From assembly GCF_028368935.1 (NCBI RefSeq), contig NZ_JAQNDK010000001.1, positions 1,674,001 to 1,738,000 of the forward strand: a stretch of 64,000 nucleotides of DNA. The letters are read 5' to 3'. Position 1 is the stretch's first letter; each line of letters begins with the position of its first letter. Shown here one piece after another: positions 17,496 to 26,482 of this stretch. Origin of the DNA: Sorangium aterium (lineage in GTDB: Bacteria; Myxococcota_A; Polyangia; Polyangiales; Polyangiaceae). The notes under the pieces were generated by a model. It worked only from the letters and a program-made list of their open reading frames with translations. It had not been told where the DNA came from and made no database searches. A program made the position numbers and the translations under genes.

Positions 17496-18056
17496 GTTTC
17501 GTGCTCCTTCCACAAAGGATTGAAAAGCATTGAATCGTCGCTCACCGTCCGAGGAAAGCTCGCGGCTCCCCTCGCGCGTCGAGCGCCGACGAAGTCCGCG
17601 ATCTGCCCTCTCACCGGCCGTGCCAGAGGTCAATTCGCCGATGTTCCCCGCGACTTGCCCGGTCGCCGCGGCAGCAGCCACGATAGAAGTTTGTAGCCGA
17701 GTCGAACTCAACAAGAGGAGCTCAGCCGCCGCCCCGCGAGGGGCGCGCTTGCGCACGCCGGCCCGCCTCCACGAAGCCAAGCCCGACGGAGCCGACCGGA
17801 CGCGAGCGCCTTCCGGGGTTTCTTCGCCGAAGGCACCGGAACCCGGTCAGCATCGACGGACGTCGACGGAGTACCACCCTATATGAACCAACGTGAGCAG
17901 CGAGGTCGGCCGCGGACGAGCTGTGCTGACGAGATCGACAGCCGCTCTGTCCAGACGCTTCATCGATGAGGCGGGCCGGCCGGCGCAGCGCGCCGCCCTC
18001 CCCGGATCACGCCCGCTCCCCCGGCCGCGCCGGGCCGCCCGATGGAGGGAGATGGG
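17496..18056. other. Divergent intergenic region, no gene seen
   Basis: This 560-bp gap separates the protease-like gene and the kinase/cyclase gene. A somewhat AT-richer patch near 17510-17535 lies just upstream of the protease gene. The kinase start has a clear ribosome site (TGGAGGGAG, from 18043). No frame shows recognisable domains. Confidence 0.4.
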
Positions 18057-21000
18057 ATGAGCCACAGCGCCATCGCGTCGGGCGCCGTGTTCCAGGAGCG
18101 CTACGAGATCGTCTCCGCGCTGCGCGAGAGCGGCTTCGCCGACGTCTACAAGGGGCGTCAGCTCGCCACCGGACAGACGGTGGCCATCAAGGTCATGCAC
18201 CCGATCCGGGGCTGCAAGCCCGCCGACGTCGCGCGGCGCTGCGCCCGCTTCCACCAGGAGGCGCGGTTCTGCGCGCAGCTCCACCACCCCAACATCGTCC
18301 GGCTCATCGACGCCGGACAGGCGGACGACGGCACCCTTTATACCATCTTCGAGTTCGTGCCCGGCCAGAACCTGGCGGAGGTGCTGGCCGAAGAGATCGC
18401 CCTCGATCCGCGCGAGGCGCGGTACCTGATGCTCCAGGTCCTCGACGCCCTCGGCTGCGCCCACGCGCAGAACGTCGTCCACCGCGACCTCAAGCCGAGC
18501 AACATCATGATCGTCTCGACCGGCGCGCGGCGGAACGCGCTGGTGCTCGACTTCGGCATCGGCGCGGTCATCGCCGGGGCCATGGAGGGCGTCGATCCCA
18601 AGCTCACCCCGAGCAACGAGATCCTCTGCACGCCCGCGTACGCGGCGCCGGAGCAGCTCCTCGGACAGCCGGTGAGCGTGCGTTCGGACCTGTACGCCTG
18701 GGGGCTCGTCTTCCTCGAGTGCCTCACCGGCAGGCCGTCGATCACCGGCAGATCGGTGCAAGAGGTGCTCTTCCGGCAGGCCAGCCCCGAGCCGATCCCG
18801 ATCCCCCCGGCGCTCCTCGGGCACCCGCTCGGCGCCCTCCTCCGGCGCGCGACCCTCAAGGACATGTCCGCGCGCGTCGTCACGGCCTCGGGCCTGCTGC
18901 GCGAGCTCGAGGCCTGCGACGTGGATGCGCTGAGCCGCGAGGACCTCGCCGAGCCCGCGCGAGCGCGGAGCTCGCCGTCAGCCCCGATCCGAAGCGCGGT
19001 GGACGCGAGCCCGTGGCGCCGCGTCGCGAGCGAGACGGCGCCGCTCGACGCGCCCCCGCGGGAGCCCCGGGCGCTGCCCGGCGACCACGCGGCGGCCGAG
19101 ACGATGCCGTCTCCGGCCACGCCCCGGCGCGTGGAGGCGCCGGCCACGCCGGGGCCCGAGGGAGCGGAGCTGGAGCGACCCGACGGCGAACGGCGGCCCC
19201 TCACCGTCGTCTGCTGCACCTTCACCGCCTCGGGCCCGGGGCTGAAGACCACCGACGTCGAGGAGATCGACGATCTGCTCGACGAGCAACAGGACGTCTG
19301 CGCCGAGCTCGCCCGCCGCCACCGAGGGCGCTTCGCCGGCGCGCTGGGGGATCAGGTCCTGCTGCACTTCGGCTATCCCTCCGCGCAGGAAGACGACGCC
19401 CGGCGCGCCGCCCGCGCGGCGCTGGAGATCGTGGCGGACGTGAAGGCGCGCAGCGCGCGGCTCACGGCGGCGCGGGGCGTGGCGCTCGAGGTCCGCATCG
19501 GGCTCCACACCGGCCTCGTGGTCGCAGGCCAGCTCCAGCGGCACACGCACCACCTCGGGACGACACCGCAGATCGCGGCCCGGCTGAGCGCGATCGCGGC
19601 GCCGGGCACGGTCGTGGTCAGCGGCGAGACCTTCAGGCTCCTCCGGAGCCGGTTCGCGCTCGATCCGATGACGCCGCCCGATCTCTCGTCCGTCGCGCGC
19701 CCGCTCGCTGTCTACCGCATGGGGCAGGAGATCCCTCCCCCGGCCCAGGACCAGGACATCGCGGGCCGCGACACCGAGCCGCTGATCGGCCGGAGCCAGG
19801 AGCTCGATCTCCTGCTCCAGCGCTGGGGCCAGGTCCGGCAGGGCATCGGGCAGAGCATCCTCATCACCGGCGGCCCCGGGATCGGCAAGTCGCGGCTCAC
19901 CGGGGAGCTCGCCCGCCGGCTCCGCGGCGAGCGGCACAGCTGCCTCGAGTGCCGCTGCGTGCCCGATCAGCGGAGCAGCGCCCTCTACCCGTTGATCGAG
20001 CTCCTGGAGCGGCTGATCGACACCGGCCGGGACGACGCGACGGGACGCCGGCTCGCCCGGCTCGAGGCGCTCCTCTCGCGCCGCGGCTTCGATCTCTCGG
20101 AGATGGTGCCGCTGCTGGCGGCGCTGCTGTCGATCCCCCTGGAGGGGCGCTACGCCGCCCCGCTGGATCCGCCGCCGCGGCAGAAGGAGCGGACGCTCAA
20201 CGCGCTCGCGACGATGCTCTTCGACATGGCCGATGAGCAGCCCGTCCTGTTCGTGGTCGAGGACCTGCAGTGGGCCGATCCGACGACCCTCGAGTGGCTC
20301 GGCGTGATGATCGCCGACGTGCCGTCGGCGCCGCTGATGGCGGCCTTCACCGCGCGGCCCGAGTTCTCGCCGCCGTGGTCGATGTCGGGCATGCTCCAGA
20401 TCCAGCTGAGCCGCCTGGATCGGTCGGACGTCGAGCACCTCGTGGCGCGCCTCGCCGGCGGCCGCGCCCTGCCTGAGCCGGTGCTGGCGCAGGTGGTCGA
20501 CCGGACCGACGGCGTCCCGCTCTACGTCGAGGAGCTGACGCGGATGATGCTCGAGTCCGGGGCGCTCGTGGAGGAGGGGGACCACTACCGCCTCGCCGAG
20601 CCGCTCTCGGCGCTCGCGATCCCCACGACGCTGCGGGGCCTCCTGGTGGCGCGCCTCGACCGGCTCGGCAGGGCCAAGGAGACGGCCCGCATCGCCGCGG
20701 CGCTCGGCCGGGAGTTCTCCCAGGACGTGCTCTGCGCCGTGTCCACGCTCGACGGGGAGCATGTCCAGGAGGACCTCGAGCGGCTGATGGCCGCGGATCT
20801 CATCCACAGGAAGCGGCGGCTGAACAACCCGACGTACCAGTTCAAGCACGTGCTCATCCGGGACGCGGCCTACGAGTCGCTCTCGAAGCGGAGCCGGCGG
20901 AAGGTGCACGCCACCATCGCCCGGACGCTCGAGGCGCGCTTCCCCGAGATCGTCGCGGCGCGGCCCAACCTGCTCGCGCACCACCACGCGGCCGCCGAGC

Positions 21001-22286
21001 AGCTGGAGCGGGCGATCGCGTACGCGGAGATCGCGGCCGAGCGCGCGCTGAAGCGGCCCGCGAACGCCGACGACACCGAGGCGATCGTCCACGTGACGCA
21101 GGCGCTCGGCTGGCTGTCGGCCATCGCGGACGCGCGGGAGCGCGCGCTGGCGGAGCTGCGCCTGAACAGCCTGCTGATCCTCGCGCTCATCGGCCGGCGC
21201 GGGTACATGCCGAAGGAGCTCGAGGCGGCGGTCCACCGCTGTGAGGAGCTGAGCGACGAGCTCGGGGAGAGCTCGATGACCCCGCCGACGCTGTGGGCGA
21301 TGTTCTGGTACCACCACATGCGGAACCATCGCCCCGAGGCGCGGGCGATCGCCGAGCGGTGGCTCGACCTGGCGAGGCGGTCGCAGGACACCGGGCAGCT
21401 GGTCTCGTCGATGGTGCTGCTGGGACAGTGCTCGTTCTTCGAAGGAAAGCTCGCAGAGGCCCGCCAGCAGCTCGATGGCGGCATCGCGCTCTACGACCCT
21501 CGGGCACATCGGGAGCACGCATTCCTCTACGGCGTCGATGTCAAGGTCTGGGGCCAGTACACGCTCGCTGTGGTGCTCTACCTGATGGGCTTTCCAGCCC
21601 AGGCGCTCGCCCAGGGGCAGGCCGCGGTGGCGTGGGCGCGTGAGCTCGATCACCTGAACAGCGTCGGGATGGCGCTGCTCCACCTGGCCGGCGTCTACCA
21701 CTATGGCCACGAGCGGGCGCAGGTCGCCGCGGTGACCGACTCCGTGCTGCAGCTGACGGAGCATCATCCGCTCTGGTTCAAGGTGCACTGCTGGGCCCTG
21801 CGCTGCTGGGCGCAGCGCGATCTCGAGCAGCTGAGGCAGCACGTCGAGGTGATCCGGGACGCCGGCCAGAAGACAGGACTGCCGTACTGGCTCTCGCTGG
21901 TGGCGGAGCTCGAGGCCGAGCGCGGGCAGCACGAGGCCGCGATCGAGCAGCTGGCGAGCTGCCTCCTGCTCGCCGAGGAGTCGGGGGACGTGTACTACCT
22001 CCCGGAGCTCTGCCGCCTGAGGGCGCTGTCTCTCCGCGCCTCCGGCGCCGACGCCGAGCAGGAGAGCGAGCGGTGCTTGCGGCGATCGATCGCTGTCGCG
22101 CGCGAGCAAGGCGCGCGAACGTTCGAGCTGCGCTCGACGCTGGCGCTCTGCCGGACGCTCGCGCAGCAGGGCCAGCGCGACGAGGCGCGCCGCCTGCTCG
22201 GGGAGATCACCGATTGGCCCGCGGAGTGCGCCGATCTTCCCGATTTTGCCGAGGCGCGAGCGCTGCTCCAGGAGATGACCGATTGA
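18057..22286 (+). CDS. TOMM-type kinase/cyclase/ATPase fusion protein
   Basis: A 1409-residue protein. ATG 18057 is preferred over ATG 18042 because GGAGGGAG lies just upstream. Kinase (about 14-290): V-A-I-K-V-M, H-R-D-L-K-P-S-N, D-F-G-I-G, A-P-E-Q. Cyclase homology domain (about 380-545): L-G-D-Q-V-L-L-H-F-G, R-I-G-L-H-T-G, A-A-R-L-S. The first metal-binding Asp is missing (V-V-C-C-T-F-T where V-L-F-x-D-L is usual). STAND-like ATPase: Walker A G-G-P-G-I-G-K-S near 604, Walker B V-V-E-D-L-Q-W-A-D near 730, then TPR-like helices. This architecture matches the kinase/cyclase fusion family linked to thiazole/oxazole-modified microcin systems. The precursor-like gene 145 bp downstream supports that. 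The cyclase is probably non-catalytic. Confidence 0.85.
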   Translation: MSHSAIASGAVFQERYEIVSALRESGFADVYKGRQLATGQTVAIKVMHPIRGCKPADVARRCARFHQEARFCAQLHHPNIVRLIDAGQADDGTLYTIFEFVPGQNLAEVLAEEIALDPREARYLMLQVLDALGCAHAQNVVHRDLKPSNIMIVSTGARRNALVLDFGIGAVIAGAMEGVDPKLTPSNEILCTPAYAAPEQLLGQPVSVRSDLYAWGLVFLECLTGRPSITGRSVQEVLFRQASPEPIPIPPALLGHPLGALLRRATLKDMSARVVTASGLLRELEACDVDALSREDLAEPARARSSPSAPIRSAVDASPWRRVASETAPLDAPPREPRALPGDHAAAETMPSPATPRRVEAPATPGPEGAELERPDGERRPLTVVCCTFTASGPGLKTTDVEEIDDLLDEQQDVCAELARRHRGRFAGALGDQVLLHFGYPSAQEDDARRAARAALEIVADVKARSARLTAARGVALEVRIGLHTGLVVAGQLQRHTHHLGTTPQIAARLSAIAAPGTVVVSGETFRLLRSRFALDPMTPPDLSSVARPLAVYRMGQEIPPPAQDQDIAGRDTEPLIGRSQELDLLLQRWGQVRQGIGQSILITGGPGIGKSRLTGELARRLRGERHSCLECRCVPDQRSSALYPLIELLERLIDTGRDDATGRRLARLEALLSRRGFDLSEMVPLLAALLSIPLEGRYAAPLDPPPRQKERTLNALATMLFDMADEQPVLFVVEDLQWADPTTLEWLGVMIADVPSAPLMAAFTARPEFSPPWSMSGMLQIQLSRLDRSDVEHLVARLAGGRALPEPVLAQVVDRTDGVPLYVEELTRMMLESGALVEEGDHYRLAEPLSALAIPTTLRGLLVARLDRLGRAKETARIAAALGREFSQDVLCAVSTLDGEHVQEDLERLMAADLIHRKRRLNNPTYQFKHVLIRDAAYESLSKRSRRKVHATIARTLEARFPEIVAARPNLLAHHHAAAEQLERAIAYAEIAAERALKRPANADDTEAIVHVTQALGWLSAIADARERALAELRLNSLLILALIGRRGYMPKELEAAVHRCEELSDELGESSMTPPTLWAMFWYHHMRNHRPEARAIAERWLDLARRSQDTGQLVSSMVLLGQCSFFEGKLAEARQQLDGGIALYDPRAHREHAFLYGVDVKVWGQYTLAVVLYLMGFPAQALAQGQAAVAWARELDHLNSVGMALLHLAGVYHYGHERAQVAAVTDSVLQLTEHHPLWFKVHCWALRCWAQRDLEQLRQHVEVIRDAGQKTGLPYWLSLVAELEAERGQHEAAIEQLASCLLLAEESGDVYYLPELCRLRALSLRASGADAEQESERCLRRSIAVAREQGARTFELRSTLALCRTLAQQGQRDEARRLLGEITDWPAECADLPDFAEARALLQEMTD

Positions 22287-22431
22287 TCTGCCCCGGCGCC
22301 GCCTCGGTCGCTCTCATCGCATGTGCATTTATCTGCATTGGATGCGCGCAGGGCTCGACGGCGCGCGGCGCCGGTTCCATGAGCCTCATATCCCACGCAA
22401 GGACCTGCGGCGCCGGCAAGTGGAGGGTGCC

Positions 22432-22881
22432 ATGTTTTCCCATCAGTCATCCAAGTACACGTCCAGGATGCCGAACACCGACGGCGATCCCGCGCATCTC
22501 GACGAGGAGGCGCGCCCCCCGGGCGAGCGAGGCGCGATGGAGGAGGGTCTCCTGGAGCTGGAGGGAGCGTGGCTGCGCGCCGTCGCGATCTGCTGGGAAG
22601 ACCCGACGCAGCTCGATCGGCTGAAGAGCGACCCACGGGGCTTCTTGATGGCGTGCTGCGGCTATCGGCTGCCGCCGGGGATCGACCTCACCATCCGCGA
22701 GGCGCGGGAGCCAGGCTCGCCGGGCGGCGACGCGCTGCGCTTCTGCGAGCAGCGCAAGGGCTGGGACCCGTCGCCGCGCGCCATCACCCTCTATGTCCCA
22801 CCGCCGCCGGAGCTGGACGATCAGCCCGTCGCGCTGGCCGAGCTCGCGAGCGACCCCGGGTCGGTCAGCGTCATCTGCTGA
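22432..22881 (+). CDS. TOMM/NHLP-type precursor peptide
   Basis: A 149-residue protein from ATG 22432 with TGGAGGG 6 nt upstream. Residues about 45-95 fit the nitrile-hydratase-like leader pattern: A-W-L-R-A-V-A-I-C-W-E-D-P, then L-K-S-D-P-R-G-F-L, then G-Y-R-L-P-P-G-I-D-L-T-I-R-E. The tail has I-T-L-Y-V-P-P-P-P-E-L and A-L-A-E-L-A-S-D and ends S-V-S-V-I-C. Cys and Ser residues that could be cyclised are present but sparse. Such leaders guide azole-forming enzymes to the peptide (known from the NHLP/BMA_0021-like families). It follows the kinase/cyclase gene on the same strand. No intact cyclodehydratase is in the window, so it may be orphaned or served in trans. Confidence 0.7.
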   Translation: MFSHQSSKYTSRMPNTDGDPAHLDEEARPPGERGAMEEGLLELEGAWLRAVAICWEDPTQLDRLKSDPRGFLMACCGYRLPPGIDLTIREAREPGSPGGDALRFCEQRKGWDPSPRAITLYVPPPPELDDQPVALAELASDPGSVSVIC

Positions 22882-22882
22882 G

Positions 22883-24055
22883 TCATCCGTCGATACCGTA
22901 GAAGCTGGCGGCGTTGTCCCAGAGGATCTTGCGGAGGCCCTCGCTGGGGAGCCTGCGGCGGAGCGCGAGCGCCCGCTCCACCATGCCGGCGTCGTGATCG
23001 ATGTGGGGGAAGTCCGTCCCGAAGATCGCCCTGTCCTCGCCGAGCCACGGGATGGCCTGCTCCAGGCACGGCTCGTCCGGCTCGATCTCGACGAAGCACT
23101 GGCGGCGGAAATACGCGGACGGGTCGCGGCGGACGTGCGGCGCGACCTCCTCGGCGAGGCCCCGGTACTCGATCTCGTCGAGGCGCCAGAGCCAGTAGGG
23201 CAGCCACCCGCAGCCGGCCTCGAGGAAGGCCACCCGCAGGCCGGGGTGGCGCTCGAGCACGCCCCCCTCGATCAGCGCGAGCAAGGCCATCATCTGCTCC
23301 ATCGGGTGCGAGCAGGCGTGCAGGGCGAAGCGGGTGCGGAAGCGATCGGCGCCGGCCGCCGGCAAGGAGGCGTGCGTGCCCTCGTGGATGGCGACAGCGA
23401 TCGAGCGCCGCTCGCACTCGGCCCAGAACGCTTCATACGCAGGGTCGCCCAGCGTCCGCCCCGCGACGGGGTTCGGCCGGAGCACGACGGCGCGGAAGCC
23501 GAGCGCGGCCGCGCGCGAGAGCTCGGGCACCATCTGCGCCGGATCGTGCGGGCTCATCAGGGCCACGCCCCGGAGGCGCGAGGGGTCGTGATCGCAGAAG
23601 CCCCGTAACCACGTATTGTACGCCCTGGCGAACGCGCTCCCCAGCGCGGGCTCCAGCGGCGTCATGCCGAGGAGCGCCAGCGCGAGCGTCGGATAAAGGA
23701 ACGCCACGTCGATGCCCTCGCGATCCATGTCGTCGAGCTGCGCCCGCGGCTGCTCGAGCGGCCCGAGCGACGCGAGCGCCCCGAGCCGCCGGCGGCCGGC
23801 GGCGGCGATCACGCGCCTTGTCCGCGCGCTCATCCGGTGATGGACCGGCCGGCCATCCACCATCGGCTGCGGTGGGAGCCGGAGCAGACCCTCCGGCCCG
23901 AGGTGCGCCACGCGGTCGGCCAGGGGCTCGCCCTCGCCAGGGTACGCGAGGTAAGGCGCGTGAGCGCGGAGCTCCGGATCGAGGTGGTCCTTCCACAGAT
24001 CGAGCGGCTCGATCACGTGACGATCTGCGTCGAGGATGCGATAGCCGTCGCGCAC
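22883..24055 (-). CDS. Metal-dependent amidohydrolase (ACMSD-like)
   Basis: A 390-residue protein from GTG 24055, with AGGAG 7 nt upstream. The N-terminal I-L-D-A-D-R-H-V-I-E-P is the first metal-site strand of the amidohydrolase_2/ACMSD group. V-A-I-H-E-G-T-H, S-H-P-M-E-Q-M and F-G-T-D-F-P-H-I-D supply the later metal and catalytic residues. Such enzymes hydrolyse or decarboxylate ring carboxylates and related small molecules; the substrate here is unknown. It is convergent with the precursor gene, with only 1 nt between the stop codons. A link to peptide maturation is possible but not shown. Confidence 0.85.
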   Translation of the reverse strand: MRDGYRILDADRHVIEPLDLWKDHLDPELRAHAPYLAYPGEGEPLADRVAHLGPEGLLRLPPQPMVDGRPVHHRMSARTRRVIAAAGRRRLGALASLGPLEQPRAQLDDMDREGIDVAFLYPTLALALLGMTPLEPALGSAFARAYNTWLRGFCDHDPSRLRGVALMSPHDPAQMVPELSRAAALGFRAVVLRPNPVAGRTLGDPAYEAFWAECERRSIAVAIHEGTHASLPAAGADRFRTRFALHACSHPMEQMMALLALIEGGVLERHPGLRVAFLEAGCGWLPYWLWRLDEIEYRGLAEEVAPHVRRDPSAYFRRQCFVEIEPDEPCLEQAIPWLGEDRAIFGTDFPHIDHDAGMVERALALRRRLPSEGLRKILWDNAASFYGIDG

Positions 24056-24681
24056 GGGACATCTCCTCTTCTGCTGCTGCCGAATCCCACCGGGCCTGGC
24101 CTGGCGCCGCGGTCAGAAATCCTGCCAAGATTTCTGTGACGACGCCGCGAATCCGGATGAAATTTCAATAATTTCTAATAGTTCCATATGGTTTGCGGCC
24201 GAGCCAGTCTCCGGCGTGGCCCGACGCGCCGCCTGCAGCCGTCGCGTCGCTCGCTGCGGATAGACTGACGGATAGAGCGCGCCGGGTGCTTGGCCGTGCA
24301 GCGCACGGGCGAGGGACGCGTCATCGCACGGCAATTCTGCGCCGCCGGTAATTCTGCACGAATTGCCTGGAGATCTGCGTGGAGGGAATACCCTGTCGCA
24401 TCGCGGGGTTGGCTTTCCGAAAAGCCCTGCCGAGGGGCCCCAATGGGGGCTGTGAAGGCCTCGACCCAGCGCCTTCATCGGCCCCGCCTTCATCGGTCCC
24501 GAGTTCGCCGCCGCGTTTGCGGAGGCCCGTGCGCCGCTGCGGGGCGGTTCGAGCGCGCGGTCGAGGTCCAATGCGCCAATGCTCTCGGGCGGATCATTCC
24601 ACCCACACCCTCTCTCAGTGACAATGCGATGCGAGCCCGGTTGCTTGCGTAGCCCACCAGGCGGGCCCATATTCGTCCAAA
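24056..24681. other. Divergent intergenic region, partly AT-rich
   Basis: About 625 bp between the amidohydrolase and a histidine kinase. A low-GC patch at about 24157-24190 contains the short inverted arms GAAAT and ATTTC, 7 nt apart, and probably holds the amidohydrolase promoter. No coding signal was recognised elsewhere in the gap. Confidence 0.4.
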
Positions 24682-25830
24682 GTGACAATCTCCCTGCAAG
24701 CGCGCTGCTCAAGCTCACCCGTCGTGCGCTATGGCGTACCCCTCATTGCCGGCGCAATCGCATTGACACTCGCCATCAGCGTTCCTTCAGAACTTCCGCT
24801 GAAGCTCCCGCTCATCCAGCTTTACGCGATGCTCATCATTGCCAGCGCATGGCTTGGCGGATTCTGGCCGGGGCTCGTCGCCACGGTGTTTTGCACTGTT
24901 GGAGCCAGTTACTGGCTCGAGCCGCGCGGGCTCTTGCTCCAGATCCACCATTCAGTCGACGTTGTCGCGCTCGTCCTGTTATTCCTGTTCGGGGCGGCGC
25001 TCAGCGCTCTCGGCGAGAACGCACGCAAGGCGGTCCGGTACGAGCGCACCTCGCGCGAGCTGGCCGAGAAGGTCGCCGAGGCAGAGCGCTCCGCTGCGCA
25101 GGCCAGGGAGGACATGCTCTCGATGGTCGCCCATGACCTGCGCGATCCGCTCGGCGTCATCGATCTGAACGCCGCGCTGATCTCGAGGGCTTCGACGGCA
25201 GAGGGGAACGCGGAGATCTCGCGGCGCGCGGCGCTCGTTCACCGGACGGCACAGCGGATGGAGGCCATCATCCGCAACCTGCTCGACGTCGCGCGGATCG
25301 ACGCTGGAGGGTTCGCCCTCGACATGGCGACCGAATCCGTGGAGCCTTTGCTCGCCGAAGTGGTCGAGGCCCACGTCGACCACGCAAAGGTGAGAAACAT
25401 CGAGCTCCAGCACGATGTTCCGGCAGGGATCCCGCACATACTCTGTGACCGTGCTCGAATCCACCAAGTGCTCACCAACCTCGTGGTCAATGCGATGAAG
25501 TTCACGTCGACCGGAGGGAAGGTGGCCCTGCGTGCCGGCGTCTCGGGCCGCTTCGTGCGATTCAGCGTGACGGATACGGGAGTCGGGATCGACGGCGACG
25601 AGCTGCCCCGAATATTCCAGCGTTACTTCGGCGAGAAGCGCACGCGCGGCGGGGGAATCGGACTAGGGCTCTTCATCTCCAAATCGATCGTGGAGGCGCA
25701 CCATGGCACCATAGAGGCCGACAGCAGGGTGGGCCATGGGTCTACCTTCTCGTTTACCGTGCCTATCATCGCCCAAGCCAGCGCCCCGGAACCGACAACG
25801 ACGACTGCAAGCGGCTCGGGGAACAGGTAG
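24682..25830 (+). CDS. Membrane histidine kinase (DUF4118/KdpD-like sensor)
   Basis: A 382-residue protein. GTG 24682 is the earliest start; later starts are possible. Residues about 15-110 form three to four hydrophobic segments, including S-A-W-L-G-G-F-W-P-G-L, the pattern of the KdpD-type DUF4118 membrane domain. A coiled stretch follows, then H-box M-V-A-H-D-L-R-D-P-L-G (His near 150), N-box N-L-V-V-N-A-M-K-F, G1 D-T-G-V-G-I and G2 G-I-G-L-G-L-F-I. All catalytic boxes are intact. No partner response regulator is adjacent. Its stop lies directly next to the truncated YcaO fragment, suggesting that this gene marks one edge of a rearrangement. Confidence 0.85.
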   Translation: MTISLQARCSSSPVVRYGVPLIAGAIALTLAISVPSELPLKLPLIQLYAMLIIASAWLGGFWPGLVATVFCTVGASYWLEPRGLLLQIHHSVDVVALVLLFLFGAALSALGENARKAVRYERTSRELAEKVAEAERSAAQAREDMLSMVAHDLRDPLGVIDLNAALISRASTAEGNAEISRRAALVHRTAQRMEAIIRNLLDVARIDAGGFALDMATESVEPLLAEVVEAHVDHAKVRNIELQHDVPAGIPHILCDRARIHQVLTNLVVNAMKFTSTGGKVALRAGVSGRFVRFSVTDTGVGIDGDELPRIFQRYFGEKRTRGGGIGLGLFISKSIVEAHHGTIEADSRVGHGSTFSFTVPIIAQASAPEPTTTTASGSGNR

Positions 25831-25832
25831 GC

Positions 25833-26286
25833 TTCGCTCGGCCAGGCGCGCGCGGCGCAGGGGCTCGTCGCCCTGGTAGGTCGCGCTGTGGCGCTCGATC
25901 GCCTCGCACAGCGCGCTCGCCCTGGCCTGGGCGGGGGGCGGCCCTTGCCGCCGCTCGCCCGGTAGAAATCGCCGAACGCAGGGGCGTCCCACGCCGGCCC
26001 AGCGCGGCCGCGCGCCCGGCTGGAAGACCGGACCGAGCCACGGCTCGACCCCGCCGGGCTCGAAGACCTGGCCGTCGAGCGCGGCGACGAGCTCGTCCGC
26101 CGTCCGCCGGCCGTCGAGGAGCGGCCTCAGGAGGCGGAGCATGGCGCGCTCACGCTCGCCGATCAGGAATACCGTCTCCTTGTTACCACCGAGCTCGACA
26201 CCCAGGTGGTGCTCGAATTGCAAGGTGCTCCGGGTGCATTGGACGCGTTGGAGGCGCGGGGTGCGTGGGATGCGCTTCATGAACAC
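25833..26286 (-). pseudogene. Decayed TOMM YcaO cyclodehydratase fragment
   Basis: On the minus strand the N-terminal region reads L-Q-F-E-H-H-L-G-V-E-L, F-L-I-G-E and L-L-D-G-R-R-T-A-D-E-L-V-A-A-L, as in fused TOMM cyclodehydratases. It then jumps to the YcaO core. In another frame it reads A-F-G-D-F-Y-R-A-S-G-G-K-G-R, and back in the first frame A-Q-A-R-A-S-A-L-C-E-A-I-E-R-H-S and Y-Q-G-D-E-P-L-R-R-A. At least two frameshifts (near 25985 and in the C-run near 25935), a large internal deletion and loss of everything after the E-R-H-S helix leave no functional protein. Azole-forming YcaO enzymes act on precursors like the one at 22432, so this is probably the relic of its partner. Confidence 0.75.
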
Positions 26287-26482
26287 CGGACCCTGATGGA
26301 CAAAGCTGGTGCGTCACGCCCGCCGGAGGCGCCCGTGCTGGTGCGCAATTCAGCGTCAACGGGCGCCTGCCCGGGGCGCGGGCGGGCGGGCTCGCCGGCG
26401 CACGCCGCGGGAGCGCGCGGACGGGCGCGACGCGCCGCCCGCGAGCCCGGAGGCGAGGTCGTGTGAGAAGGGGGTGAACAGC

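Noticed and set aside
22321..22431. Longer precursor peptide starting at 22321
   Set aside because: The upstream part lacks a ribosome site, whereas ATG 22432 follows TGGAGGG at good spacing.
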